Of a stretch of 64,000 nucleotides of DNA, positions 1 through 7,555 are shown piece after piece. The notes beneath the pieces are model-generated. The model did no database searches and was not told the DNA's origin. It saw only the letters and a program-made list of their open reading frames with translations. This DNA comes from Curvibacter sp. GWA2_63_95. GTDB lineage: Bacteria; Pseudomonadota; Gammaproteobacteria; Burkholderiales; Burkholderiaceae_C. The position numbers and the translations under genes are program-made. Position 1 is the first letter of the stretch, and each line of letters begins with the position of its first letter. The stretch is taken from contig MGPB01000025.1 in NCBI GenBank assembly GCA_001795455.1, positions 1 through 64,000 of the forward strand, in the 5' to 3' direction.

Positions 1-128
1 AGAATCGCGGCACTGCTTTGGCCTGCACCGCCAGTGAACCTGACGTGGCAGGCTTATTGCTTTCGATGGTCTAACGCCACCAGTGTTAACGGCCATGCCG
101 TTCGCACACAAGAACAACGGAGTTTTCT

Positions 129-1058
129 ATGGATATTTTGATACAGCAGATCATCAACGGTCTGGTGTTAGGTAGCATGTATGCGCTCATCGCGCTGGGC
201 TACACGATGGTGTACGGCATCATCAACCTGATCAACTTTGCCCACGGTGAGGTCGTGATGGTGGGGGCCCTCACCAGTTGGACCATGATTGGTCTGATGC
301 AGGATGCGATGCCCGGCACTCCCGGCTTCATCATCCTCTTCCTGGCCCTCATCATTGCCTGCGTGGTTGCTGCCACGCTGAACTTTGTGATTGAGAAGGT
401 GGCTTACCGTCCCCTGCGCAACAGTCCCAAACTGGCCCCCCTGATCACTGCGATCGGCATGTCCATCTTGCTGCAAACGCTGGCCATGATCATCTGGAAG
501 CCCAATTACAAGTCCTACCCCACGCTTTTGCCCAACACCCCTATTGATATTGCCGGTGCGGTGATTACCCCTACGCAAGTCATGATTCTGGGCGTGACGG
601 CCGTCTCCCTGGCACTGCTGATGTGGCTGGTGAATTACACCAAGCTGGGTCGTGCCATGCGCGCAACGGCCGAGAACCCCCGCGTCGCGGGTCTGATGGG
701 TGTCAAGCCTGACATGGTGATTTCCGCCACCTTCATCATCGGTGCCGTGCTGGCCGCGATTGCCGGTGTGATGTACGCCTCCAACTACGGCACCGCTCAA
801 CACGCCATGGGCTTCCTGCCCGGCCTCAAGGCCTTCACCGCGGCCGTGTTCGGCGGCATCGGCAACTTGGCGGGTGCCGTGGTCGGCGCCATTCTGCTGG
901 GTCTGATCGAATCCATCGGCGCGGGCTACATCGGTGCCCTGACCGGCGGTGTTTTGGGCAGCCATTACTCCGATATTTTTGCTTTCGTTGTTCTGATCAT
1001 CGTGTTGACACTGCGCCCCTCCGGCTTGCTGGGTGAGCGTGTAGCCGATCGTGCCTAA
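129..1058 (+). CDS. livH: Branched-chain amino acid ABC transporter permease LivH
   Basis: First gene of a four-gene HAAT-family ABC importer operon (livHMGF). The 309-residue product is an inner-membrane permease with about eight hydrophobic helices. It carries the loop RAMRATAENPRVAGLMGV near residues 174-191, the region that contacts the ATPases in LivH proteins. The ATG is preceded by an ACGGAG ribosome binding site about six bases upstream. Length and motifs match the family. The binding protein that normally goes with it is not in the window and may lie upstream. The substrate cannot be read from the permease: leucine, isoleucine and valine are most common, but amide or urea importers share the fold. 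Confidence 0.93.
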   Translation: MDILIQQIINGLVLGSMYALIALGYTMVYGIINLINFAHGEVVMVGALTSWTMIGLMQDAMPGTPGFIILFLALIIACVVAATLNFVIEKVAYRPLRNSPKLAPLITAIGMSILLQTLAMIIWKPNYKSYPTLLPNTPIDIAGAVITPTQVMILGVTAVSLALLMWLVNYTKLGRAMRATAENPRVAGLMGVKPDMVISATFIIGAVLAAIAGVMYASNYGTAQHAMGFLPGLKAFTAAVFGGIGNLAGAVVGAILLGLIESIGAGYIGALTGGVLGSHYSDIFAFVVLIIVLTLRPSGLLGERVADRA

Positions 1059-1071
1059 GGAGACCCAACAC

Positions 1072-2157
1072 ATGAATTCTCAAAAACGACTGTTGACCAT
1101 GCTGGTAGCCGCCGCGGGTCTGTTGATCCTGCCGCTGGTGCTGCAAGGGTTTGGCAACGCCTGGGTACGCATTGCCGACATGGCTTTGCTGTTTGTGCTG
1201 CTGTCCCTGGGCCTGAACATTGTGGTGGGCTATGCGGGCCTGCTGGATCTGGGCTACGTGGCGTTCTTCGCCATTGGTGCCTATATGTTTGGCCTGATGG
1301 CGTCCCCCCATCTGCCTGAAACGTTCCCTGCCATTGCCGCCATGTTCCCCGACGGGCTGCATACCCCGCTGTGGGTCGTGATTCCGCTGGCGGCGGCCTT
1401 GGCCGGGGTGCTGGGCATCCTGCTGGGTGCTCCCACCTTGCGTTTGCGCGGTGACTACCTGGCCATCGTGACCCTGGGCTTTGGCGAAATCATCCGCGTG
1501 TTCCTGAACAACCTGGACCACCCCGTCAACATCACCAACGGCCCCAAGGGCATTGGCCAGATCGACGCGATCCAGTTCTTTGGCATCAGCCTGGGCAAGC
1601 GGCTCAACATCGCTGGTTTTGAGTTGTCTTCGGTCACTTTGTATTACTACCTGTTCCTCACCCTGGTGGTGGTCAGTGTGATCATTTGCCACCGCCTGGA
1701 GCTGTCCCGCGTGGGCCGCGCCTGGATGGCGATTCGTGAAGACGAAATTGCTGCCAAAGCCATGGGCATCAACACCCGCAACGCCAAGCTGCTGGCTTTC
1801 GGTATGGGCGCCACTTTTGGTGGTGTGTCTGGCGCCATGTTTGCTGCCTTCCAGGGTTTTATCTCGCCCGAGTCCTTCAGTCTGATGGAGTCGGTGATGA
1901 TTGTGGCCATGGTGGTGCTGGGTGGTGTAGGCCACTTGCCTGGCGTGGTGCTGGGCGCCATTTTGCTGGCTGCATTGCCAGAGGTGCTGCGTTATGTGGC
2001 CGGTCCTTTGCAGGCCATGACGGGCGGTCGGCTGGATGCTTCCATCCTGCGCCAGTTGCTCATCGCCCTGGCCATGATCAGCGTGATGTTGTTGCGCCCC
2101 CGTGGCTTGTGGCCCGCGCCTGAGCACGGCAAGTCTTTGCAAAGCACCAAACCCTGA
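1072..2157 (+). CDS. livM: Branched-chain amino acid ABC transporter permease LivM
   Basis: Second permease of the HAAT importer, 361 residues. The conserved stretch GYAGLLDLGYVAFFAIGAY at about residues 53-71 and the ATPase-contact loop AIREDEIAAKAMGI identify LivM. I chose the ATG at 1072 because a strong AAGGAGA ribosome binding site sits at 1057-1063. A GTG at 1051 in the same frame would overlap the livH stop and add seven non-conserved residues. The gap after livH is 13 bases, so the two are co-transcribed. It should pair with LivH as a heterodimeric transmembrane channel. Confidence 0.92.
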   Translation: MNSQKRLLTMLVAAAGLLILPLVLQGFGNAWVRIADMALLFVLLSLGLNIVVGYAGLLDLGYVAFFAIGAYMFGLMASPHLPETFPAIAAMFPDGLHTPLWVVIPLAAALAGVLGILLGAPTLRLRGDYLAIVTLGFGEIIRVFLNNLDHPVNITNGPKGIGQIDAIQFFGISLGKRLNIAGFELSSVTLYYYLFLTLVVVSVIICHRLELSRVGRAWMAIREDEIAAKAMGINTRNAKLLAFGMGATFGGVSGAMFAAFQGFISPESFSLMESVMIVAMVVLGGVGHLPGVVLGAILLAALPEVLRYVAGPLQAMTGGRLDASILRQLLIALAMISVMLLRPRGLWPAPEHGKSLQSTKP

Positions 2158-2217
2158 ACCTTGCAGGGCAGCCCGGCATATGCGCACGCGGCTGCCCTCC
2201 ACTGAATGGAATCCAAC

Positions 2218-2988
2218 ATGACAGATACAGTACTCAACGTCTCCGGCGTTTCCAAGCGGTTTGGTGGTTTGCAAGCCCTGAGCGATGTCGGCATCAAAAT
2301 TGAACGCGGTCAGGTCTACGGCCTGATCGGCCCCAACGGCGCTGGCAAGACCACTTTTTTCAACGTGCTGACCGGGCTCTACACACCCGACAGCGGCAGT
2401 TTCGAGCTGGCTGGCAAGGCGTATCAGCCCACCGCGGTGCACACCGTGGCCAAGGCCGGCATTGCGCGCACTTTCCAGAACATCCGGTTGTTCGCCGAAA
2501 TGACCGCACTGGAAAACGTGATGGTGGGTCGCCACATCCGCACCCATTCCGGGTTGCTCGGCGCCGTGTTCCGCACCCCCGGTTTCAAGGCAGAAGAGGC
2601 GGCTATTGCCAAGCGCGCACAAGAGCTATTGGAGTACGTGGGTATTGGCAAGTTTGCCGACTACAAGGCCCGCACCCTGAGCTATGGCGACCAGCGCCGG
2701 TTAGAGATTGCCCGTGCCCTGGCTACCGATCCGCAACTGATTGCACTGGATGAACCAGCCGCCGGCATGAACGCCACCGAGAAGGTCATGCTGCGCGAGT
2801 TGATTGACCGCATTCGCAACGACAACCGCACCATTTTGCTCATCGAACACGATGTGAAGCTGGTGATGGGCCTGTGCGACCGCGTGACGGTGCTCGACTA
2901 CGGCAAGCAGATTGCCGAAGGCACACCCGCGGAAGTACAAAAGAACGAAAAAGTGATTGAAGCCTACTTGGGCACGAGCGGCCACTAA
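2218..2988 (+). CDS. livG: Branched-chain amino acid ABC transporter ATP-binding protein LivG
   Basis: Cytoplasmic ATPase of the HAAT importer, 256 residues. Visible motifs are Walker A GPNGAGKTT (38-46), a signature-like LSYGDQRRLE (about 154-163), Walker B LIALDEP (174-180) and the H-loop IEHD (His211). The family-specific insert with RTFQNIRLF (84-92) separates LivG from LivF. Two in-frame ATGs exist, at 2206 and 2218. The second has a GGA element upstream and begins at the usual N-terminus of the family, so it is preferred with modest certainty. It follows livM by 60 bases and precedes livF by 9. Confidence 0.91.
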   Translation: MTDTVLNVSGVSKRFGGLQALSDVGIKIERGQVYGLIGPNGAGKTTFFNVLTGLYTPDSGSFELAGKAYQPTAVHTVAKAGIARTFQNIRLFAEMTALENVMVGRHIRTHSGLLGAVFRTPGFKAEEAAIAKRAQELLEYVGIGKFADYKARTLSYGDQRRLEIARALATDPQLIALDEPAAGMNATEKVMLRELIDRIRNDNRTILLIEHDVKLVMGLCDRVTVLDYGKQIAEGTPAEVQKNEKVIEAYLGTSGH

Positions 2989-2997
2989 GGAATACGC

Positions 2998-3717
2998 ATG
3001 ACAACCCAGACTCTGCTCAAAGTTAAAGGCCTGAAGGTCTCGTATGGCGGCATCCAGGCCGTCAAAGGTGTGGATTTTGAAGTCCACGAAGGTGAATTGG
3101 TCTCCCTGATCGGCTCCAACGGTGCCGGCAAGACCACCACCATGAAGGCGATCACCGGTACCTTGCCCATCAATGCTGGCGATATTGAATACCTCGGCAA
3201 AAGCATCAAGGGCCAAGGCCCTTGGGATTTGGTCAAACAAGGCTTGGCCATGGTGCCGGAAGGTCGCGGTGTGTTCACCCGCATGACCATCATCGAAAAC
3301 CTGCAAATGGGCGCCTACATCCGCAACGACAAGGATGGCATCGCCGCAGACATCGAGAAGATGTTCACCATCTTCCCGCGCCTGCGCGAACGCAAGGACC
3401 AGTTGGCCGGCACCATGTCCGGTGGTGAGCAACAAATGCTGGCCATGGGCCGTGCCCTGATGAGCCGCCCCAAGGTGCTGCTGCTGGACGAACCCTCCAT
3501 GGGCTTGTCGCCCATCATGGTCGACAAGATCTTTGAAGTGGTCAAAGACGTGTACGCCCAGGGCGTAACCGTGCTGCTGGTGGAGCAAAACGCCAGCCGC
3601 GCCTTGTCCATTGCCAACCGCGGCTATGTGATGGAGTCCGGCATCGTCACCATGACCGGCAACGCCGCCGATATGCTGACCGACCCGAAGGTGCGCGCCG
3701 CTTACCTGGGCGAATAA
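2998..3717 (+). CDS. livF: Branched-chain amino acid ABC transporter ATP-binding protein LivF
   Basis: Second ATPase of the importer, 239 residues, last gene of the operon. Walker A is GSNGAGKTT (39-47), the signature is SGGEQQMLAMGRAL, and Walker B is VLLLDEPSMGLSP, which is characteristic of LivF. The VPEGRGVFTRMT segment in the helical subdomain is also typical. Together with LivG it would form the nucleotide-binding dimer under LivH/LivM. The start is preceded by AAGGA. All four subunits look intact, so the importer is probably functional once its binding protein is supplied from elsewhere. Confidence 0.92.
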   Translation: MTTQTLLKVKGLKVSYGGIQAVKGVDFEVHEGELVSLIGSNGAGKTTTMKAITGTLPINAGDIEYLGKSIKGQGPWDLVKQGLAMVPEGRGVFTRMTIIENLQMGAYIRNDKDGIAADIEKMFTIFPRLRERKDQLAGTMSGGEQQMLAMGRALMSRPKVLLLDEPSMGLSPIMVDKIFEVVKDVYAQGVTVLLVEQNASRALSIANRGYVMESGIVTMTGNAADMLTDPKVRAAYLGE

Positions 3718-3729
3718 ACCGATCCCGGG

Positions 3730-3771
3730 CATCCCGAATACAAGTTGTTACGGCACTTTGCATTCGGGATG
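3730..3771. terminator. Long-loop inverted repeat after livF
   Basis: CATCCCGAAT at 3730-3739 is the exact reverse complement of ATTCGGGATG at 3762-3771, with a 22-base loop. It lies 12 bases after the livF stop. No T-run follows, so it is not a classical intrinsic terminator. It could stabilise the 3' end of the liv mRNA or be a protein-binding site. Confidence 0.4.
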
Positions 3772-3844
3772 TCAGGCTGCCTGTGTGTAGGTCCGTTGTA
3801 GGCACATGGAGTCATTCCATGTACACCCTCAACAGGAGTTCACT

Positions 3845-4228
3845 ATGAAAATTCACACTGTGCTGGCAGGTCTGGTCTTGGTAGCAAGCGGTGCCGCCTT
3901 TGCACAAACCACAACGCTTGCGCCCAAAGATCCTTTGGCGACCCCCAAGATTGACCAGCGCGATGCCAACCAAGACAAACGCGTTGCACAAGGTGTTGAG
4001 TCTGGCCAGTTGACTCGGCGTGAAACCCGTCGCCTGAACCGCGGTGAAGTCCGCATCGACAAGGCTGAAGATCATGCCGCTGCGGACGGCAAGGTCACGG
4101 GCCAGGAGCGTAAGCGCATTGCACATATGCAGCGCGCCGAGAGCCGCGACATTGCCCATCAGAAGCATGACCGCCAAGTGGACTTGAACCACGATGGCAA
4201 GCGTGACGGCAAGAACGGCAAGCTGTAA
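3845..4228 (+). CDS. Small secreted, highly charged protein with an EF-hand-like C-terminus
   Basis: 127-residue protein with a clear signal peptide (MKIHTVLAGLVLVASGAAFA, cleavage after residue 20). The mature part is rich in Arg, Lys, Asp and Gln with little hydrophobic content. It includes repeats of the type QGVESGQLTRRETRRL. The C-terminal DLNHDGKRDGKNGK resembles a dockerin or EF-hand calcium loop (D-x-N-x-D-G). The ATG at 3845 has an AGGAG site seven bases upstream. I cannot assign a function. Similar short periplasmic proteins annotated as hypothetical occur in Comamonadaceae. It is monocistronic and ends at a good terminator. Confidence 0.8.
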   Translation: MKIHTVLAGLVLVASGAAFAQTTTLAPKDPLATPKIDQRDANQDKRVAQGVESGQLTRRETRRLNRGEVRIDKAEDHAAADGKVTGQERKRIAHMQRAESRDIAHQKHDRQVDLNHDGKRDGKNGKL

Positions 4229-4248
4229 GTCGACCGCTCACTATCCAG

Positions 4249-4280
4249 AAAGGCCTGGGCCGTGTGCCCCGGCCTTTTTT
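4249..4280. terminator. Bidirectional rho-independent terminator
   Basis: AAGGCCTGGGC pairs with GCCCCGGCCTT, with one mismatch, followed by a run of seven T. A-rich sequence precedes the stem, so it can also serve the convergent minus-strand reductase gene that ends at 4284. Confidence 0.8.
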
Positions 4281-4283
4281 TGT

Positions 4284-5336
4284 TCAGGCCGCGTGCTTGT
4301 CCGCCTCGGACGTGAACGCGTCCGCAAAAAAAGCATCTTCGGGCAAGCCAGCCAGCGTGCAGAAGTCCTTGCGGGCGGAGTCCACCACGATGGGGGCGCC
4401 GCAGGCATAGACCTGGTGGCCGGACAGATCGGGCAGGTCGTCCAGCACGGCACGGTGCACAAAGCCAGTACGGCCAGTCCATCCATCTTCGGCTTGTGCA
4501 TCAGACACCACGGGCACATAAACCAGTTGTGGCATGCGTTCCTGTTGGGCCCGGAGCCAGGTGTCCATGTACAGGTCGGCGGGACGCCGACCACCCCAGT
4601 AGACGGTCACAGTGCGCTGGATGTCATGGGCCTGCATATGCTCCAACAGCGCCTTGATGGGGGCAAAGCCGGTGCCAGAGGCGAGAAACACCAGCGGTGC
4701 CTCGGAGTCCTCACGCAGGAAGAAGGAACCGAAGGGGCCTTCGATGCGCAAGATTTCTTTTTCCTTCATGGTGCCAAACACATGGTCGGTGAATTTGCCA
4801 CCGGGCATGTGGCGGATGTGCAGCTCCAGCGCATTGGCTTGTCCGGGGGCGTTGGCCATTGAATAGCTGCGCCGCGCGCCGTCGCGCAGGATGAACTCCA
4901 CGTACTGGCCCGCCCGGTACAAAAAGCTGTCGTTGGCAGGCAACTGCAGGTTCAGCATCACCACATCCTCAGAGAGGCGCGTCATCGTGGTTACCCGTGT
5001 CGGCATTTTTTTGATCGGCAAGGCGCCTTGTTCTGTCACCTGGCGCGACTCCAACACCACATCACTCTGCGGTACGGCACAACAGGTCAAGATCAGGCCT
5101 TGGGCGGCCTCTTCTGCACTTAGGGCCTTGGCCTGGTGCGGGCCGTGTGTCACCTCGCCACTGATTTTTTTGCATTTGCAAGAGCCGCAAGCGCCGTCTT
5201 TGCAGCCGTAGGGCAGGCCAATCCCGTGGCGTATGCCGGCAGCCAGAATGGCTTCATCGGCGTCGGCGGTGAAAACCCGGCCACTGGGCTGTACGGTGAT
5301 GGTGAAGGCGGCGTGGCTGGCGGGGGAGACGGTCAT
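4284..5336 (-). CDS. 2Fe-2S ferredoxin-NAD(P)H flavin reductase (AscD/phenol hydroxylase reductase type)
   Basis: 350-residue one-electron transfer flavoprotein. An N-terminal plant-type ferredoxin domain has Cys45-x4-Cys50-x2-Cys53 and a distal Cys85. This is followed by an FAD domain with RSYSMAN (156-162) and an NAD(P) domain with GTGFAP (221-226). This order is that of phenol hydroxylase reductases. In Comamonadaceae such genes are usually labelled CDP-6-deoxy-delta-3,4-glucoseen reductase, but no deoxysugar genes lie nearby, so that label should not be taken literally. I chose the ATG at 5336 because AAGGA lies about nine bases upstream and the ferredoxin fold begins right after it. It is divergent from the epimerase gene. 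Confidence 0.85.
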   Translation of the reverse strand: MTVSPASHAAFTITVQPSGRVFTADADEAILAAGIRHGIGLPYGCKDGACGSCKCKKISGEVTHGPHQAKALSAEEAAQGLILTCCAVPQSDVVLESRQVTEQGALPIKKMPTRVTTMTRLSEDVVMLNLQLPANDSFLYRAGQYVEFILRDGARRSYSMANAPGQANALELHIRHMPGGKFTDHVFGTMKEKEILRIEGPFGSFFLREDSEAPLVFLASGTGFAPIKALLEHMQAHDIQRTVTVYWGGRRPADLYMDTWLRAQQERMPQLVYVPVVSDAQAEDGWTGRTGFVHRAVLDDLPDLSGHQVYACGAPIVVDSARKDFCTLAGLPEDAFFADAFTSEADKHAA

Positions 5337-5380
5337 CTTTTGGGTATCCTTGGGGACTCTCAAGTCATCAACCCTCAATT

Positions 5381-6301
5381 TTGCCTTCAAACCAATCCCC
5401 CCTGGGGGCCTTGCCCTCCCGTTTTCGCAAACAGCGGGTGCTGGTGCTGGGCTGTGGCGACGTCGGTGTGCGCATGGTCAAGGCCCAAGGCGTGCAGGCC
5501 CGCTGGCTGGCGCTGACATCTTCTGCCGAGCGTATCCCCGCGCTGCGGGCCATGGGGGCCACCCCCTTGCTGGGCAATCTGGACAAGCCCCAGACTCTGC
5601 GCCGCTTGGCTGGGTTGGCTCAGCGGGTGTTGTACCTGGCACCGCCACCCTTCGAGGGGTGGGTGGACTCCCGCGCTCTGGCACTGGCCCGCGTATTGCG
5701 CCGCCGTACCGCGCCCGCGAGCGTGGTGTATGGGTCCACCAGCGGAGTGTATGGCGACTGCCAGGGGGAATGGGTGCCTGAGACACGTGCCGTTGCACCA
5801 CAAACTCCGCGCGCGCAGCGCCGTGTCCACGCCGAATACGCCATGCGCTTTTGGGGCCGCAGCAGTGGCGTACGGGTGTCAGTGATCCGCATTCCGGGTA
5901 TTTACGCACCCGACCGAGAGGGTGGCACACCGCAAACCCGTTTGGCCAAGGGCACACCGGTGCTGCAGGCCGCTGACGATGTGTACACCAACCATATCCA
6001 TGCCGATGATTTGGCGCGTGCCTGTTGGCGTGCGCTGTGGCTGGGCTTGCCCCAGCGCCTGTACAACGTGAGTGACCACTCCGAGCTCAAGATGGGGGAC
6101 TACTTCGATCTGGCGGCTGACCTGTATGGCCTGCCGCGCCCGCCCCGGGTGTCGCGCACAGGTGCACGCGAGCAGTTGCCGGTGATGTTGTTGAGTTTTA
6201 TGGATGAGTCGCGTCGACTGGTCAATACGCGCATGGTGCAGGAGTTGCGTTTGACGCTGCGCTACCCCAGCGTGCACACCGGTTTACGTTCGAGCGCTTG
6301 A
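5381..6301 (+). CDS. NAD(P)-dependent epimerase/dehydratase, YeeZ-like
   Basis: About 306 residues. The Rossmann motif GCGDVG lies at residues 24-29, and VYGSTSGVYGD followed by GEWVPET is the pattern seen in YeeZ-type NAD-binding proteins. The classical YxxxK pair of short-chain dehydrogenases is not obvious, so a catalytic role is uncertain. There is no ATG upstream of the Rossmann fold in this frame. Initiation must use TTG at 5381, TTG at 5411 or another rare codon; the start is tentative. The 3' end overlaps the convergent PAP2 gene by 18 bases. Confidence 0.75.
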   Translation: MPSNQSPLGALPSRFRKQRVLVLGCGDVGVRMVKAQGVQARWLALTSSAERIPALRAMGATPLLGNLDKPQTLRRLAGLAQRVLYLAPPPFEGWVDSRALALARVLRRRTAPASVVYGSTSGVYGDCQGEWVPETRAVAPQTPRAQRRVHAEYAMRFWGRSSGVRVSVIRIPGIYAPDREGGTPQTRLAKGTPVLQAADDVYTNHIHADDLARACWRALWLGLPQRLYNVSDHSELKMGDYFDLAADLYGLPRPPRVSRTGAREQLPVMLLSFMDESRRLVNTRMVQELRLTLRYPSVHTGLRSSA

Positions 6302-7000
6302 GGTGTGTACATCGCGCCAGCGGTAGGCGTGCACCAGCCCTTGCCACACCAGCCAACTGGTGATCAGGGTGATGGGGTAGGCCCACAGCACATCGCTGAA
6401 CCAGTGCGCCACGTCCGACATGCGGGCGAAGCCGATCACCAGTCCCGCCCCGGTGCCCACCAAGGCCCAGGTCTTTTGGCGGCGACGGTGCACCAGCAGC
6501 AGCGTGGCAAAGAAGAAACCACAGGCCACATGCCCACTGACAAAGGAGCAGTTGTTGTTGCACTGGTCCGTGATGAGCGTGGCGCGGGTGAACTGCTGTT
6601 CGCCGCCGAAGTGTTCAACTTGGTAAGGGCGTGCGCGCTGCCAGTGCTCTTTGAACACCGCATTGACCACCACGCCCGGGCCCATGATGCCCGCTACCAC
6701 GACAAAGGCCAGAGGCAGGCGCCAAGCCTTCCAGCCTTTGCCAAAAGTCACGACCAACCAAGCCACAAAACACAGGGCCAGTCCGACGCGAAACAGGGCG
6801 GGAACATAGAGGTTGATGCCTAACACCCACCACCATTCCTTGGAGTCAATCAAGGGGGGCGTGCCTGTAAAAAGGGCCGCCAGCGCCAAGTCTGCCGTCG
6901 GCCATATGGTGGGCACCAGGGCCGCCGCCACAGACAGCGCCAGCACCACGATAAACAGACGGGGTGTGGTAGTGGCCGGGCGCGCGGTATCGGTGGGCAT
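6284..7000 (-). CDS. PAP2-family membrane phosphatase
   Basis: 238-residue integral membrane protein with about six helices. All three PAP2 signature motifs are present: K117-x6-RP125, S152-x-x-SGH157 and R193-x5-H199-x3-D203. These make up the vanadium-haloperoxidase-like active site, facing the periplasm. Likely substrates are lipid phosphates (undecaprenyl pyrophosphate, phosphatidylglycerol phosphate or lipid A), but the sequence does not decide among them. The ATG at 7000 is preferred over an upstream TTG at 7042. It is divergent from the META lipoprotein. Confidence 0.85.
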   Translation of the reverse strand: MPTDTARPATTTPRLFIVVLALSVAAALVPTIWPTADLALAALFTGTPPLIDSKEWWWVLGINLYVPALFRVGLALCFVAWLVVTFGKGWKAWRLPLAFVVVAGIMGPGVVVNAVFKEHWQRARPYQVEHFGGEQQFTRATLITDQCNNNCSFVSGHVACGFFFATLLLVHRRRQKTWALVGTGAGLVIGFARMSDVAHWFSDVLWAYPITLITSWLVWQGLVHAYRWRDVHTSSART

Positions 7001-7059
7001 GGTGTGGGGTGTGAACTCGGGAAGTCGGTGATTGTGCGGCAATTCGGCAGGTGATTAAG

Positions 7060-7533
7060 ATGGCTCCTCCTTCATTACCTTCGCGTTGTATGGCTTTGTC
7101 CTTTTTTTCTCGCAGGCTGGCGTCCAGTTTGTTGGTGCTGCTGGTGTCTGCGTGTGCGCTGCCTTCGCCGCAACAGGGGGGCTTGCCCGCATCGGGTGCC
7201 GCACTGGTGGGTCAGGAGTGGGTGGCCAACCAGATTGCAGGTGTGTCGACGGTGCTGGCTCCCGTGCCGCGTTTGCGCTGGGCATCGGCGGAGCAGATCA
7301 CGGGTTCTGGTGGGTGCAATGCATTTGCGGGCCGCGCCGTGGTGAGCCAAGGGGCGCTGCAAGTGGGGAACCTGGCAGCGACCGGGCGCCTGTGTGTGGC
7401 TTTGCCGCAGGGCGGGCAGGAAGACCGCTTCTTTGCGGTGCTGGAGTCCGCGCGCACCGTACGGCTGGTGGACGGGCAACTGGTGCTGGAAGACGCAGCG
7501 GGCCAGATACTGGCCCGCTTTGCCAAACCCTGA
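7060..7533 (+). CDS. META-domain lipoprotein (HslJ-like)
   Basis: About 157 residues. The N-terminus has a lipoprotein signal with lipobox LVSAC. The mature part is a META domain as in HslJ, ending in a strand pair around QLVLEDAAGQILARF and containing the GGCNAFAG core typical of the family. The role is probably envelope stress or peptidoglycan-associated; related proteins affect novobiocin resistance in Escherichia coli. ATG 7060 has an AGG element eight bases upstream. ATG 7090 would give a neater 22-residue lipoprotein signal, and the mature protein is identical either way. Confidence 0.8.
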   Translation: MAPPSLPSRCMALSFFSRRLASSLLVLLVSACALPSPQQGGLPASGAALVGQEWVANQIAGVSTVLAPVPRLRWASAEQITGSGGCNAFAGRAVVSQGALQVGNLAATGRLCVALPQGGQEDRFFAVLESARTVRLVDGQLVLEDAAGQILARFAKP

Positions 7534-7555
7534 GCTTTTGCGCCGCGCGGGGTGG

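Noticed and set aside
1..128. Leader before livH
   Set aside because: Searched for attenuator hairpins or a leader peptide; none convincing. Only the ribosome binding site is clear.
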